A program made the position numbers and the translations under genes. This document shows positions 1 to 7,163 of a stretch of DNA of 33,909 bases, one piece after another (the stretch's first letter is position 1; every line of letters starts with the position of its first letter). Under the pieces are notes generated by a model. It saw only the letters and a program-made list of their open reading frames with translations, was not told where the DNA came from and searched no databases. The stretch is from Clostridia bacterium (GTDB lineage: Bacteria; Bacillota; Clostridia; Christensenellales; Aristaeellaceae): positions 1 through 33,909 of the forward strand of contig JAFXUZ010000063.1 in the NCBI GenBank assembly GCA_017524725.1, written 5' to 3'.

Positions 1-13
1 AAATATACTCTCC

Positions 14-52
14 TTGTTGTAAGTTTTTCATTTCAGTTAAATTCTACAACAA
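14..52. repeat. Inverted repeat near left edge
   Basis: TTGTTGTA (14-21) and TACAACAA (45-52) are perfect 8-bp inverted arms around a 23-base AT-rich spacer. It sits beside a bidirectional terminator and could be a second weak hairpin or an operator belonging to a gene outside the window. Nothing in view assigns a function. Confidence 0.35.
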
Positions 53-56
53 AACA

Positions 57-101
57 GAGCATTCCGCCACCTCCTCAGTGGTGAATGCTCCGTTTTTTGT
101 T
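57..101. terminator. Bidirectional rho-independent terminator
   Basis: GAGCATTC (57-64) pairs with GAATGCTC (83-90), and the stem continues through CCAC/GTGG around a small loop. On the plus strand it is followed by six Ts (93-98); on the minus strand by TGTTTTGTTG. It would end the minus-strand transglutaminase operon and any plus-strand gene entering from the left. A second perfect hairpin without a U-tract lies at about 111-132 (GGCTGTTGC/GCAACAGCC on the minus strand). Confidence 0.75.
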
Positions 102-138
102 CTTGCCGCGGCTGTTGCCTGTGCAACAGCCCCATTTG

Positions 139-2490
139 TTACTTTGATTTCAGCCGTTTATGGAATATTTTCATTTTTAATCCGATTCCACACCCTGACC
201 ACATCTCCGTGTAGAATCCTTTTGCAAGTTCAACATCCGATGGATGACCCTTTTTGTAGAAGGAATCCTGATAATCCGCTGCGGCTTTTATCAATTTTTC
301 ATTTTTCTCTTCTTTCCCTATTCTTTCCGCATATTCCGGCCATGTCTCATAATCCTGAATATCCCCATATTTTACCCTGCAGATCCTGAACGCTTCTTCA
401 TAATATATATGTGCCGTTTCTTCTGGTTTTCTCGACGCCCTATATTCAGGTGATGTCACATGATACATGACGCATAAAACAATGATGAAAACAACAAGTG
501 TCAGCACGATGATCATTAATACAAATATGCCGCTAGGATTGCCTGTCTTTTGATGTTCCGTGCTGTCAGGAGGATCAGTCGTATGATCTCCTTTATTCTC
601 AGGCGTACTTTCCGTTCCCGGCGCAGGGGTTGGGGTTACGTTCGAAGTCGAAGTCGGCTTTGGCGTCTGATGTTCATCGTTTCCGGGAAAATCTTCTATA
701 TTTTCTACATTATTGTTTTCTTTTCCACTCGGCTTCTCGGTCGGTGCGTTCGTACTTGCGGTGACTTCCCATTTTTCGTCTTTTTCTGGATCCCTTCCTT
801 CATCACGCTGGCTGTTTCCGCTGCCTGACGATGCCGTAGCGTCCATTGTCAGCCATCCGAAGCCTTCCAGGTATATTTCCGTCCACGCGTGTCCATCCCC
901 CGTGGTCAGGTTTTTGATCCCGTCTTCCGGAGGGAAAAACGCGTATCCGATAACATATCTTGCAGGGATCCCAGCGATCCGGCACATGATCGTCATTGCC
1001 GAAGCGAAATATGTGCAGTACCCCTTTTTCTCTTTCAGAAGGAACCAGGAAACGAAATCCTCATCGGGATCAGGCGTTCCTGTCTGAAGTGAATACTGAT
1101 ATTCGTTCCTCAGGTAATCTCGTATGGCGACAGCCCTGTCCAGAGGGTCGGATATACCGAAAATCACATCCATTGTGATATCATTCACCAGGGAACTTAC
1201 GGATTCAGGTACTTTCAGGTATTCCGAACAAACCTGTTCCCACAGACTGTCGTTTTCCGATGGATATGCCGAAATATATTCCCTTGCATCGTCTTCATCA
1301 GTCGTCAGGCATGTAACTGTGTACCTGTCTCCCTTTTCAAGATTCCGTGTAATATACAGTTCCCCTGTCTGATTGAAGTACAGGACCATCCTGTCGCTTT
1401 CACCGTTAAAAGAAATGATCTTATGTGGTGAAAATATGGTAGCGGATGCGTTCCGAAGCATCATGACATTAACGGAAACGGTTGATGTTTCCATTTTTTG
1501 GGTCTTGCCGAAGGCTTTTTCCCTGTTCGCGCCGTTGAGCGGACCCAGGAAAAGGTACCCCCGGTCCGAAAGCGTATCCTGCCATCCAAAGCCCGTATAG
1601 GTGTCGCAGGAGGAACCCTTCATGTAAACGTGATCCCGGGAATCGGTGGTCACCTGCATTACAGGATCGGATGTTTTCCTGACGCTTCCCCCCAGCCGGT
1701 CCTTGAGCGGCATATAATCCGTTGATGCCAGCGAAAAAGCGTCCCTGTTTTCTCCGGTATAAAAAAGATCCCTTCCGACCCAGGACGCCTGCTCCGCCAT
1801 CCTGTTAAGATCCTTGTCCACGGTCCCTTCAGCCGGTGCCAGAAAAAGCGCCGCGGCGGTGAGGAGTGCAGCGAGGGGCAAAAGCCCCGTCCGCCTTCCT
1901 CCGCGGCTGCCCATCACCATCACAAGGCCTGCGGCACCCGGCGCAGCCATCCGCACGCCATCCACAGCGCTGAATGGCAGCACCGGATACCCGGGAAACT
2001 GGATCAGCATATACGGCAGCGCCGTAAAAACCACGAACATGAAAACACAGGTGCCGAAAGCATCTTCGGCCACCTGGGCATATACCAGGGAGCAGATGAT
2101 AAGGCAAAAGAGGTTCCTTAGGTCTTCCGCATAATACGCAGTGTAAAAAACTGCGCTTCCGGCCCCGATGTCCGGCCTGAAAGCCCATTGCAGGAACAGC
2201 GCTTTGCAGCCCTGGACCATTTCATATATCGGTCCTGTACCGAAAAAAGCAAGGCCGGTCCCTAAGCATACGACCGCGATATAGAAAATCGGTTTCCATA
2301 TCCGGCCCGGCATCCGATCCACAAGCGTAAACACAAAAAGGATCGCGGCGCAGCGTACAAGAACGGGAATTGCATGGCCTTCGGACAGGAATGTCCTTGA
2401 CCACATGATCGACAGGCTGAAGGAGATCATCATAGAAACGATAAAATTCCACAGCCCGTCCCCGATCTTTTTCCTAAGCGGGTGTAACAT
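139..2490 (-). CDS. Membrane-anchored transglutaminase-like protein (DUF3488/TgpA type)
   Basis: This 783-residue protein starts with several hydrophobic membrane segments (about residues 15-220). A large non-cytoplasmic region follows with a transglutaminase-like core, then a Thr/Pro/Glu-rich linker and one C-terminal membrane helix (about 680-705) before a cytoplasmic tail. The Cys-His-Asp triad is visible as C492 (in KGYCTYFASAM), H534 (in GHAWTEI) and D550 (in WLTMDATAS), so the fold is probably active as a cysteine protease, amidase or transglutaminase; the substrate is unknown. It is the last gene of a moxR - DUF58 - transglutaminase operon, a widespread trio, and its start overlaps the DUF58 gene by 17 bases. 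GC content drops sharply inside the gene: around 40-43% in sampled blocks below about 1500, around 60% above, so the 3' two thirds differ from the 5' third. The family call is sure; the role is not. Confidence 0.88.
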   Translation of the reverse strand: MLHPLRKKIGDGLWNFIVSMMISFSLSIMWSRTFLSEGHAIPVLVRCAAILFVFTLVDRMPGRIWKPIFYIAVVCLGTGLAFFGTGPIYEMVQGCKALFLQWAFRPDIGAGSAVFYTAYYAEDLRNLFCLIICSLVYAQVAEDAFGTCVFMFVVFTALPYMLIQFPGYPVLPFSAVDGVRMAAPGAAGLVMVMGSRGGRRTGLLPLAALLTAAALFLAPAEGTVDKDLNRMAEQASWVGRDLFYTGENRDAFSLASTDYMPLKDRLGGSVRKTSDPVMQVTTDSRDHVYMKGSSCDTYTGFGWQDTLSDRGYLFLGPLNGANREKAFGKTQKMETSTVSVNVMMLRNASATIFSPHKIISFNGESDRMVLYFNQTGELYITRNLEKGDRYTVTCLTTDEDDAREYISAYPSENDSLWEQVCSEYLKVPESVSSLVNDITMDVIFGISDPLDRAVAIRDYLRNEYQYSLQTGTPDPDEDFVSWFLLKEKKGYCTYFASAMTIMCRIAGIPARYVIGYAFFPPEDGIKNLTTGDGHAWTEIYLEGFGWLTMDATASSGSGNSQRDEGRDPEKDEKWEVTASTNAPTEKPSGKENNNVENIEDFPGNDEHQTPKPTSTSNVTPTPAPGTESTPENKGDHTTDPPDSTEHQKTGNPSGIFVLMIIVLTLVVFIIVLCVMYHVTSPEYRASRKPEETAHIYYEEAFRICRVKYGDIQDYETWPEYAERIGKEEKNEKLIKAAADYQDSFYKKGHPSDVELAKGFYTEMWSGCGIGLKMKIFHKRLKSK

Positions 2491-3619
2491 AGCAGACCTC
2501 CACCAGATGGTTCTGCAGACGCGACACCATGTCGCGCACTTTTTCCTCTTCCGCCCTCAGCGACGCCAGATACAGCCGCACGCTGGGCCCCATCCGACGC
2601 ATGCAGATGATCCCCTCGACAATGGGAGGCGTCAGCCTGGTCGTCACGATGATCACGGCGCCCGTCCGCCGCATCCTGCGAAGCTCCAGCTGAAGCACCC
2701 TTTCAAAAGGAAATTCGCTCTCAAAGGCCTGGGAAGCGAGCATCTCCTGCAAAAGCAGGCTGTGGGACATTTCGTCGGCAACGAATTCCCCGGGCGCCTC
2801 CCCATACATCGGCACCCTTACAGGGCTTGCGTCCCTGAGCTGCAGGTCCGCCACGGCAGCGCAGGTCTCGCACAGCAAATCCCTCAGTATCCTGTCCCCC
2901 TCATCGTCAAAGGATCCCACCCTGGCGTTGTCCATCAATATCAGCGTATCCGGAGGCGCCGGTGTTTCATACCTCCGCACCGTCATCTCTCCCTTCCGGG
3001 CGCTCAGTTTCCAGTGGACCCTCTTTAAGGCGTCTCCGGGTATATAGGCGCGGGTATCCTCGGGAGATGTATAATCCTCCTGTGAAAGCTTCAGGGCGGA
3101 ACGCCCTTCGTCGCTTACCATAAATGAGGGCTTTTCGATGTCAAAAGGCCTTGGCAGCACCTTAACGGTCCATATCTCCCTGGAACGGCAGGAAATACGG
3201 AACATGCCGAAAAGGTCGCCGCCCACAACGGACTCCACCCCGAAACGTTCCGTGCCCACGTGCTCCGCGGGAAGCGTGACCTTAATCGAATCGGTGCGGA
3301 AAGGGCGCACGTTCACCTCTGTCTCCTGCACCCGGCCGCCCCGTATCAGGCGCACCGTGACCGTCCGTGACAGAAACGGACAGCGCTGGGAAATATCCAC
3401 GCCCATGTGGATCTTTTCCCCCCGCAGGACCTCCTTTTCCCTGAAGGAAGTCTCGGTATGCAGCGTCGCCTTCAGCGTCACAGCGGACAGCAGTGCCAGC
3501 AGGATCACGAATGTCATCAGAACCGCGCCGAAGTAATAGATATGCCTGCCGAGCCCCAGTCCCAGAAGGTACAGGGCGGCGGTAAAAAACAGCGCGACCC
3601 ACAGGCGTCGTGTGATCAT
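2474..3619 (-). CDS. DUF58 domain protein
   Basis: This 381-residue protein has two N-terminal membrane helices (about residues 7-45) and a cytoplasmic region carrying the DUF58 core. The family signature is clear in the stretch RAYIPGDALKRVHWKLSARK and the following VRRYE, leading into a von Willebrand A-like fold (LILMDNAR). DUF58 proteins are nearly always encoded beside MoxR AAA+ ATPases, which are thought to act on them as chaperones, often in cell-envelope or stress contexts. Its ATG overlaps the moxR stop codon (ATGA), which indicates translational coupling, and its own end overlaps the transglutaminase start. The biochemical role is unknown for the family. Confidence 0.88.
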   Translation of the reverse strand: MITRRLWVALFFTAALYLLGLGLGRHIYYFGAVLMTFVILLALLSAVTLKATLHTETSFREKEVLRGEKIHMGVDISQRCPFLSRTVTVRLIRGGRVQETEVNVRPFRTDSIKVTLPAEHVGTERFGVESVVGGDLFGMFRISCRSREIWTVKVLPRPFDIEKPSFMVSDEGRSALKLSQEDYTSPEDTRAYIPGDALKRVHWKLSARKGEMTVRRYETPAPPDTLILMDNARVGSFDDEGDRILRDLLCETCAAVADLQLRDASPVRVPMYGEAPGEFVADEMSHSLLLQEMLASQAFESEFPFERVLQLELRRMRRTGAVIIVTTRLTPPIVEGIICMRRMGPSVRLYLASLRAEEEKVRDMVSRLQNHLVEVCYVTPA

Positions 3620-4614
3620 TTTCTTCCTCCCGGCACCGGGATGGCGGAAACGATGGCCTGCAGCACCTGAGCCGCGGTGATGTTTTTCATCCGCGCTTCG
3701 GGGGTCAGCAGCAGGCGGTGCTCAAGGACAGGCCCGACCATCCGCCGGATATCGTCGGGCAACACGTAATCCCTCCCGCCCAGCAACGCAGAAGCCTGGG
3801 CTGCGCGCAGCAGCGCGATGGCGCCCCGGGGGGATGCGCCCAGCTGGAGGGCGCCCTGCTGCCGGGTGGACGCCACGATCTGGGCCACGTAGCTCCGCGC
3901 CTCATTGCTGGTATATACCGTTCCCACCATGTCCTGCATATGGATGATCGCCGAGGAGGAGCATACCGGGTTCAGGACCTGCATCGGAGAGGAAGGGCCT
4001 GTGTATTTTTCCAGCATATCCATTTCCTCTTCCACACTGGGGTATCCGATGCGTATGCGCATCATGAACCGGTCCATCTGCGCTTCGGGCAGCGGGTAGG
4101 TGCCCACAAACTCCACCGGGTTCTGTGTGGCCAGCACGATAAAGGGCCTTGGCAGGGCATGGGTCACGCCGTCCACGGTCACCTGGCCCTCCTCCATCAC
4201 TTCAAGAAGCGCGCTCTGGGTCTTTGGCGAGGTGCGGTTGATCTCGTCCGCAAGGACGATCTGGCTCATTACCGCGCCCTGGCGGAATTCGGTCTCGCCG
4301 GTCTTGATATTCACCATGGTATAGCCGGTCACGTCTGAGGGAGTCACGTCCGGCGTAAACTGGATGCGTTTGAAGGTGCACTGGATGCTCCTGGCCAGGG
4401 CGGAGGCCAGGGTGGTCTTGCCGACGCCGGGCACGTCCTCGATCAGCACATGGCCCCGGCAGATCAGCGCGATCAGAAGCAGCTCGATCACGTCGTCCTT
4501 TCCGACGATGGCCTGCTGGATGTTCTGCCTTAACTGGCCCACCAGCATCCTGGGATCCGTCGAATACGCCGCGGCGGCGGATTTGTCAAACGCTCCGTAA
4601 TTTATCTGATCCAT
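3616..4614 (-). CDS. MoxR-family AAA+ ATPase
   Basis: This 332-residue ATPase shows Walker A GVGKTT (residues 63-68), Walker B LADEIN (121-126), the sensor region ATQNP and the family stretch GTYPLPEAQMDRF. I place the start at ATG 4614 because the GGGGGGAG ribosome site lies 8 bases upstream and the length fits MoxR proteins of about 320 residues. An open frame extends further upstream to 4980, but it crosses the promoter and the preceding terminator. It heads the moxR - DUF58 - transglutaminase operon. MoxR ATPases are thought to help assemble or activate partner proteins, here most likely the DUF58 and transglutaminase products. Confidence 0.92.
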   Translation of the reverse strand: MDQINYGAFDKSAAAAYSTDPRMLVGQLRQNIQQAIVGKDDVIELLLIALICRGHVLIEDVPGVGKTTLASALARSIQCTFKRIQFTPDVTPSDVTGYTMVNIKTGETEFRQGAVMSQIVLADEINRTSPKTQSALLEVMEEGQVTVDGVTHALPRPFIVLATQNPVEFVGTYPLPEAQMDRFMMRIRIGYPSVEEEMDMLEKYTGPSSPMQVLNPVCSSSAIIHMQDMVGTVYTSNEARSYVAQIVASTRQQGALQLGASPRGAIALLRAAQASALLGGRDYVLPDDIRRMVGPVLEHRLLLTPEARMKNITAAQVLQAIVSAIPVPGGRK

Positions 4615-4662
4615 TTTCCATTCTCCCCCCAAAAAGTCGCCGCCCTTCAGGCGGGCAAAAAA

Positions 4663-4691
4663 AGTATACGCCCCCCGGCCTGATTTGGCAA
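4663..4691 (-). promoter_or_regulatory. Promoter of the moxR operon
   Basis: On the minus strand TTGCCA (4691-4686) and TATACT (4668-4663) are separated by exactly 17 bases, close to the sigma-A consensus. Transcription would start near 4656, leaving a short leader with a small GC-rich hairpin before the moxR ribosome site. Confidence 0.72.
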
Positions 4692-4821
4692 TGCCCGACT
4701 CCGGGAGACCGGAAAAGCATAACGAGGGCCTCAATAAAAATGCAACGGAAAAAAGAACGTTTTTCTTCCATAGAATATTGCCTTTTCCTAAAAAGAAAAA
4801 CCGTGGAAACGCGCGGCGTTT

Positions 4822-4851
4822 AAAAAAGGACACTCCCCGGAGGGAGTGCCC
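4822..4851 (-). terminator. Rho-independent terminator of the zinc-ribbon gene
   Basis: On the minus strand GGGCACTCC and GGGAGTGTCC form a GC-rich stem with a short loop, directly followed by six Ts. It lies about 20 bases after the stop of the zinc-ribbon gene and insulates it from the moxR operon. Confidence 0.85.
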
Positions 4852-4873
4852 TTGTGTTGTTCGGATTGTTCGA

Positions 4874-5155
4874 TTAACTGCGCTGGCGGGCGGCGTAGCA
4901 CTCGCTGCAATAGACCGGACGATCTTCTCTCGGCTGGAAGGGAACCTTGGTCGGCTGGCCGCACTCGGCGCACACAGCATCGTACATCACGCGGGGAGCA
5001 CCGCTGTTCCTCGCAGCCTTGTGCGCCATACGGCACTCACGGCAGCGGGTAGGTTCATTCTGAAATCCCTTCTCGGCATAGAATTCCTGCTCGCCGACGG
5101 TGAACACGAATTCCTTGCCACAGTCACGGCACACCAGCGTCTTGTCCTGATACAT
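4874..5155 (-). CDS. Small zinc-ribbon protein (two CxxC pairs of knuckles)
   Basis: This 93-residue protein has four CxxC motifs: CRDC near residue 9, CREC near 38, CAEC near 62 and CSEC near 82. They form two probable zinc sites. The first half resembles the short zf-trcl type domain; the second resembles CxxC-x(about 17)-CxxC knuckles. Such proteins are common in Clostridia and have no firm function; nucleic-acid or ribosome binding is a guess from the basic residues (AHKAARN). ATG 5155 is chosen because GGGGGTC lies just upstream; a longer frame to 5227 would run into the structured RNA. It is followed by its own terminator and preceded by an RNA-like leader with a strong promoter. Confidence 0.82.
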   Translation of the reverse strand: MYQDKTLVCRDCGKEFVFTVGEQEFYAEKGFQNEPTRCRECRMAHKAARNSGAPRVMYDAVCAECGQPTKVPFQPREDRPVYCSECYAARQRS

Positions 5156-5187
5156 TGTTTCTAGACCCCCATGTCTTAAAATGATTT

Positions 5188-5406
5188 CCGGTTTGAAGAT
5201 CGGCTGACCTGGTCTTTGACCCCACACTCGCCGGCGGGAACTTTGCTCATAGCATTTTCTGCCCCCACGCTGTTCTCTCGCGTCTGAAAAACGCGGCCGG
5301 GCTTACCTCTAAGCCGCACCATGCTCCCCATCGCTTTGGATGGATTACGTGGACCGTTTTGCCTGCGACTGGCATCGGCTTGCAACCACAGACCCGCTTC
5401 AACCGG
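5188..5406 (-). ncRNA. Putative ~220-nt structured RNA upstream of the zinc-ribbon gene (class unassigned)
   Basis: The minus-strand transcript starts where the promoter at 5411-5439 predicts, and its first bases, CCGGTTGAAG (5406-5397), pair with CTTCAAACCGG (5198-5188) with one bulged A, closing the whole element. Inside lie several perfect hairpins: 5377-5387 (4 bp), 5360-5374 (4 bp), 5328-5343 (5 bp), 5300-5315 (6 bp, GAGG tetraloop), 5279-5295 (5 bp) and 5211-5221 (4 bp). A frame of 87 codons crosses the region, but it begins within the -35 box and has no ribosome site. No poly-U tract follows the closing stem, so the RNA may be processed or read through into the downstream gene. I do not see RNase P, tmRNA or SRP hallmarks. 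The raiA-motif class of Clostridia is a candidate by size and architecture only. Confidence 0.62.
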
Positions 5407-5410
5407 ACAT

Positions 5411-5439
5411 ATTATAAAACGAATCCTGTAAATACGCAA
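5411..5439 (-). promoter_or_regulatory. Promoter of the structured RNA / zinc-ribbon gene
   Basis: On the minus strand TTGCGT (5439-5434) lies 17 bases upstream of a perfect TATAAT (5416-5411). The predicted start, about 5404-5406, coincides with the first base pairs of the closing stem of the downstream RNA. Confidence 0.75.
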
Positions 5440-5515
5440 GCGTTTTTTTTAAATAACTTTCGATCCGTTTATCCTGGGTTTTTTTATGCGATTATGTTCA
5501 AAAAAGCTGCGTTTT

Positions 5516-6178
5516 TCATATTTTTCCGGACTGCATCCGCATCACGGCAAGGGGCGGCTGCTCCGAAAGGTCCTCCTTCGTCACCCGAAGGACGTCCGCC
5601 TCCTCGGCGCGCAGGCCTTTTTGGGCACACATCCTCAAAAACGGCTCGGCGTCGGAAATGGGCCAAGAGGCGTTGTACGCCGTACGGTAATGCATCGGGA
5701 TGATCATGGCAGGCGCGAAAAGCTCCGCCGTTCGCACCGCCTGCGCCGCGTCGATGGTGAAAAAGCCACCCACCGGTATAAGGAGGATGTCCACCCTCCC
5801 GGCGGCCGCAAGCATTTTTTCATCCGGCAGGTGCCCGAGATCGCCGCAGTGCAGCACCCTGAGGCCGTCCATTTCGATCAGCATCATCAGGTTTTGGCCG
5901 CGTTTTCTGCCTTCCGCTTCGTCGTGGAAGCAGGGGATGGCGGTGATCTTTACGTCGGGCAGGGGCATATGCGTCCCCGCCTTACGGATGATCACGGGAG
6001 AACCGGTCACTTTATCGGTAAAGCTGTGGTCGCCGTGGGCGTGGGACACCGTGACGGCGTCGGCGCGCACTTCGTTCATCGGATAACCGGTCGACGCGTC
6101 GTATGGATCGGTAACGACCCGCTGCCCGTTTTTATCCTCCAGAAGGAACTGGCTGTGCCCCTGATATCGGATCAGCAT
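5516..6178 (-). CDS. Metallo-beta-lactamase-fold metal-dependent hydrolase (UPF0173-like)
   Basis: This 220-residue protein has the metal-binding HAHGDH motif (HxHxDH) near residue 46, later ligand positions in CGDLGH, and a C-terminal MHY histidine. The size and the lack of extra domains fit the UPF0173 / L-ascorbate lactonase-like branch of the fold. The substrate cannot be read from sequence. Its ATG shares one base with the degV stop (TGATG), so the two are translationally coupled and transcribed from the promoter upstream of degV. No clear terminator follows. Confidence 0.85.
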   Translation of the reverse strand: MLIRYQGHSQFLLEDKNGQRVVTDPYDASTGYPMNEVRADAVTVSHAHGDHSFTDKVTGSPVIIRKAGTHMPLPDVKITAIPCFHDEAEGRKRGQNLMMLIEMDGLRVLHCGDLGHLPDEKMLAAAGRVDILLIPVGGFFTIDAAQAVRTAELFAPAMIIPMHYRTAYNASWPISDAEPFLRMCAQKGLRAEEADVLRVTKEDLSEQPPLAVMRMQSGKI

Positions 6179-7068
6179 CAGATGGAACGCTCCTTTCCGA
6201 AGAAGACCAGTGCCAGGGACCCGGGACCGCAGTGGGCGCCGATGACCGGGCCGATCATCTGGATGCGGATCTCCTTCAGGCCGGGCAGGCGTTCGGCTAT
6301 CCTGGCCTTCATGCGCTCAGCCTCCTCGAGGGCGTCGGCATGCATCACAAAGACCGTCTTGCCCTCGGGATCGCCGATATTCTCCAGCATGCGCTCCAGG
6401 ATCGTCTGCAGCGCCTTCCTGCGTCCCTTGGCTTTTTCGGCGGCTTCCATTTTGCCGCCGCGCCCCAGGACGATGATGGGCTTGATATCCAGCATGGATC
6501 CGAAGAAGGCGGAGGTGGGCGACAGCCTGCCGCCGCGCTTTAAATAGACCAGGCTGTCCACCGTCAGCCAGACATGGGTCTTCAGGCGGTTTTCGATGAT
6601 CCACTTTTCCACCTCTTCCATCGAGGCGCCCGCCAGGTACATGTCATGGGCGGCTTCGATCAGAAGGACCATGGGCGTGGAGATGGACAGGGTGTCGACG
6701 ATCTTCAGCTGCCTTGAGGGATAACGGACCTTGAGTTCGTCCCAGGCTTCCCGGCAGTAATTGAGGGTGGCGCTCATGTTGGAGGAAAACGCCACATACA
6801 GGATATCCTTGCCGTCGGCGAGGAAGGGCTCCAGGAATTCGATGTAGTTGATCTTGCTCAGGCAGCTGGTCACCGGGACCGAACCGGCGCGCATTTTATC
6901 AAAGAATTCCTTCTGCTTTTCCTCCCCCTCCCGGCCGTTGTCGTCCAAATATTCCACGCCGTCCACCGCATAGGGCATGCGGATGACCGGGATGTGCCTT
7001 TCGTCTGCGATCTTGTATGACAGGTCGCTGTCGCTGTCCGTTATAAAGACATAGGTCTGTTGGGCCAT
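6178..7068 (-). CDS. DegV family fatty-acid-binding protein
   Basis: This 296-residue protein shows DegV/FakB family marks: the N-terminal ITDSDSDL, the VTSCLS segment, SSNMSATLN and the C-terminal-domain LKRGGRLSP. Characterised members (FakB) bind one fatty acid and present it to the kinase FakA for phosphorylation and phospholipid synthesis. No fakA is in view. ATG 7068 is chosen over an in-frame ATG at 7110 because AAGGGGG precedes it at good spacing. The gene is preceded by a good promoter overlapped by an inverted repeat, and is coupled to the downstream hydrolase gene. Confidence 0.9.
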   Translation of the reverse strand: MAQQTYVFITDSDSDLSYKIADERHIPVIRMPYAVDGVEYLDDNGREGEEKQKEFFDKMRAGSVPVTSCLSKINYIEFLEPFLADGKDILYVAFSSNMSATLNYCREAWDELKVRYPSRQLKIVDTLSISTPMVLLIEAAHDMYLAGASMEEVEKWIIENRLKTHVWLTVDSLVYLKRGGRLSPTSAFFGSMLDIKPIIVLGRGGKMEAAEKAKGRRKALQTILERMLENIGDPEGKTVFVMHADALEEAERMKARIAERLPGLKEIRIQMIGPVIGAHCGPGSLALVFFGKERSI

Positions 7069-7119
7069 GATCTTTTCCCCCTTACCACGGATTCGTAAAA
7101 TAATTAACAATCCTTTCGC

Positions 7120-7153
7120 ATTGTATCATTATCTATATCAAATTGCAATGATA
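7120..7153 (-). promoter_or_regulatory. degV promoter overlapped by an inverted repeat
   Basis: On the minus strand TTGCAA (7148-7143) and TACAAT (7125-7120) are spaced by 17 bases. A perfect 7-bp inverted repeat, TATCATT (7124-7130) and AATGATA (7147-7153), brackets the promoter with 16 bases between arms, so a dimeric repressor bound there would cover the -10 and -35 boxes. The promoter is well supported; the operator is an inference. Confidence 0.65.
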
Positions 7154-7163
7154 TCCCCGTAAG

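Noticed and set aside
4740..4775. Near-palindrome of A and T runs (GGAAAAAAGAACG / CGTTTTTCTTCC)
   Set aside because: The arms are imperfect and sit upstream of the moxR promoter without a clear role; probably chance in an AT-rich spacer.
4615..4980. Upstream extension of the moxR frame to 4980
   Set aside because: It crosses a terminator and the moxR promoter, and the residues do not resemble the family.
5176..5439. 87-codon frame over the structured RNA
   Set aside because: It begins inside the -35 box of the promoter, so the transcript would not contain its start, and the composition is not protein-like.
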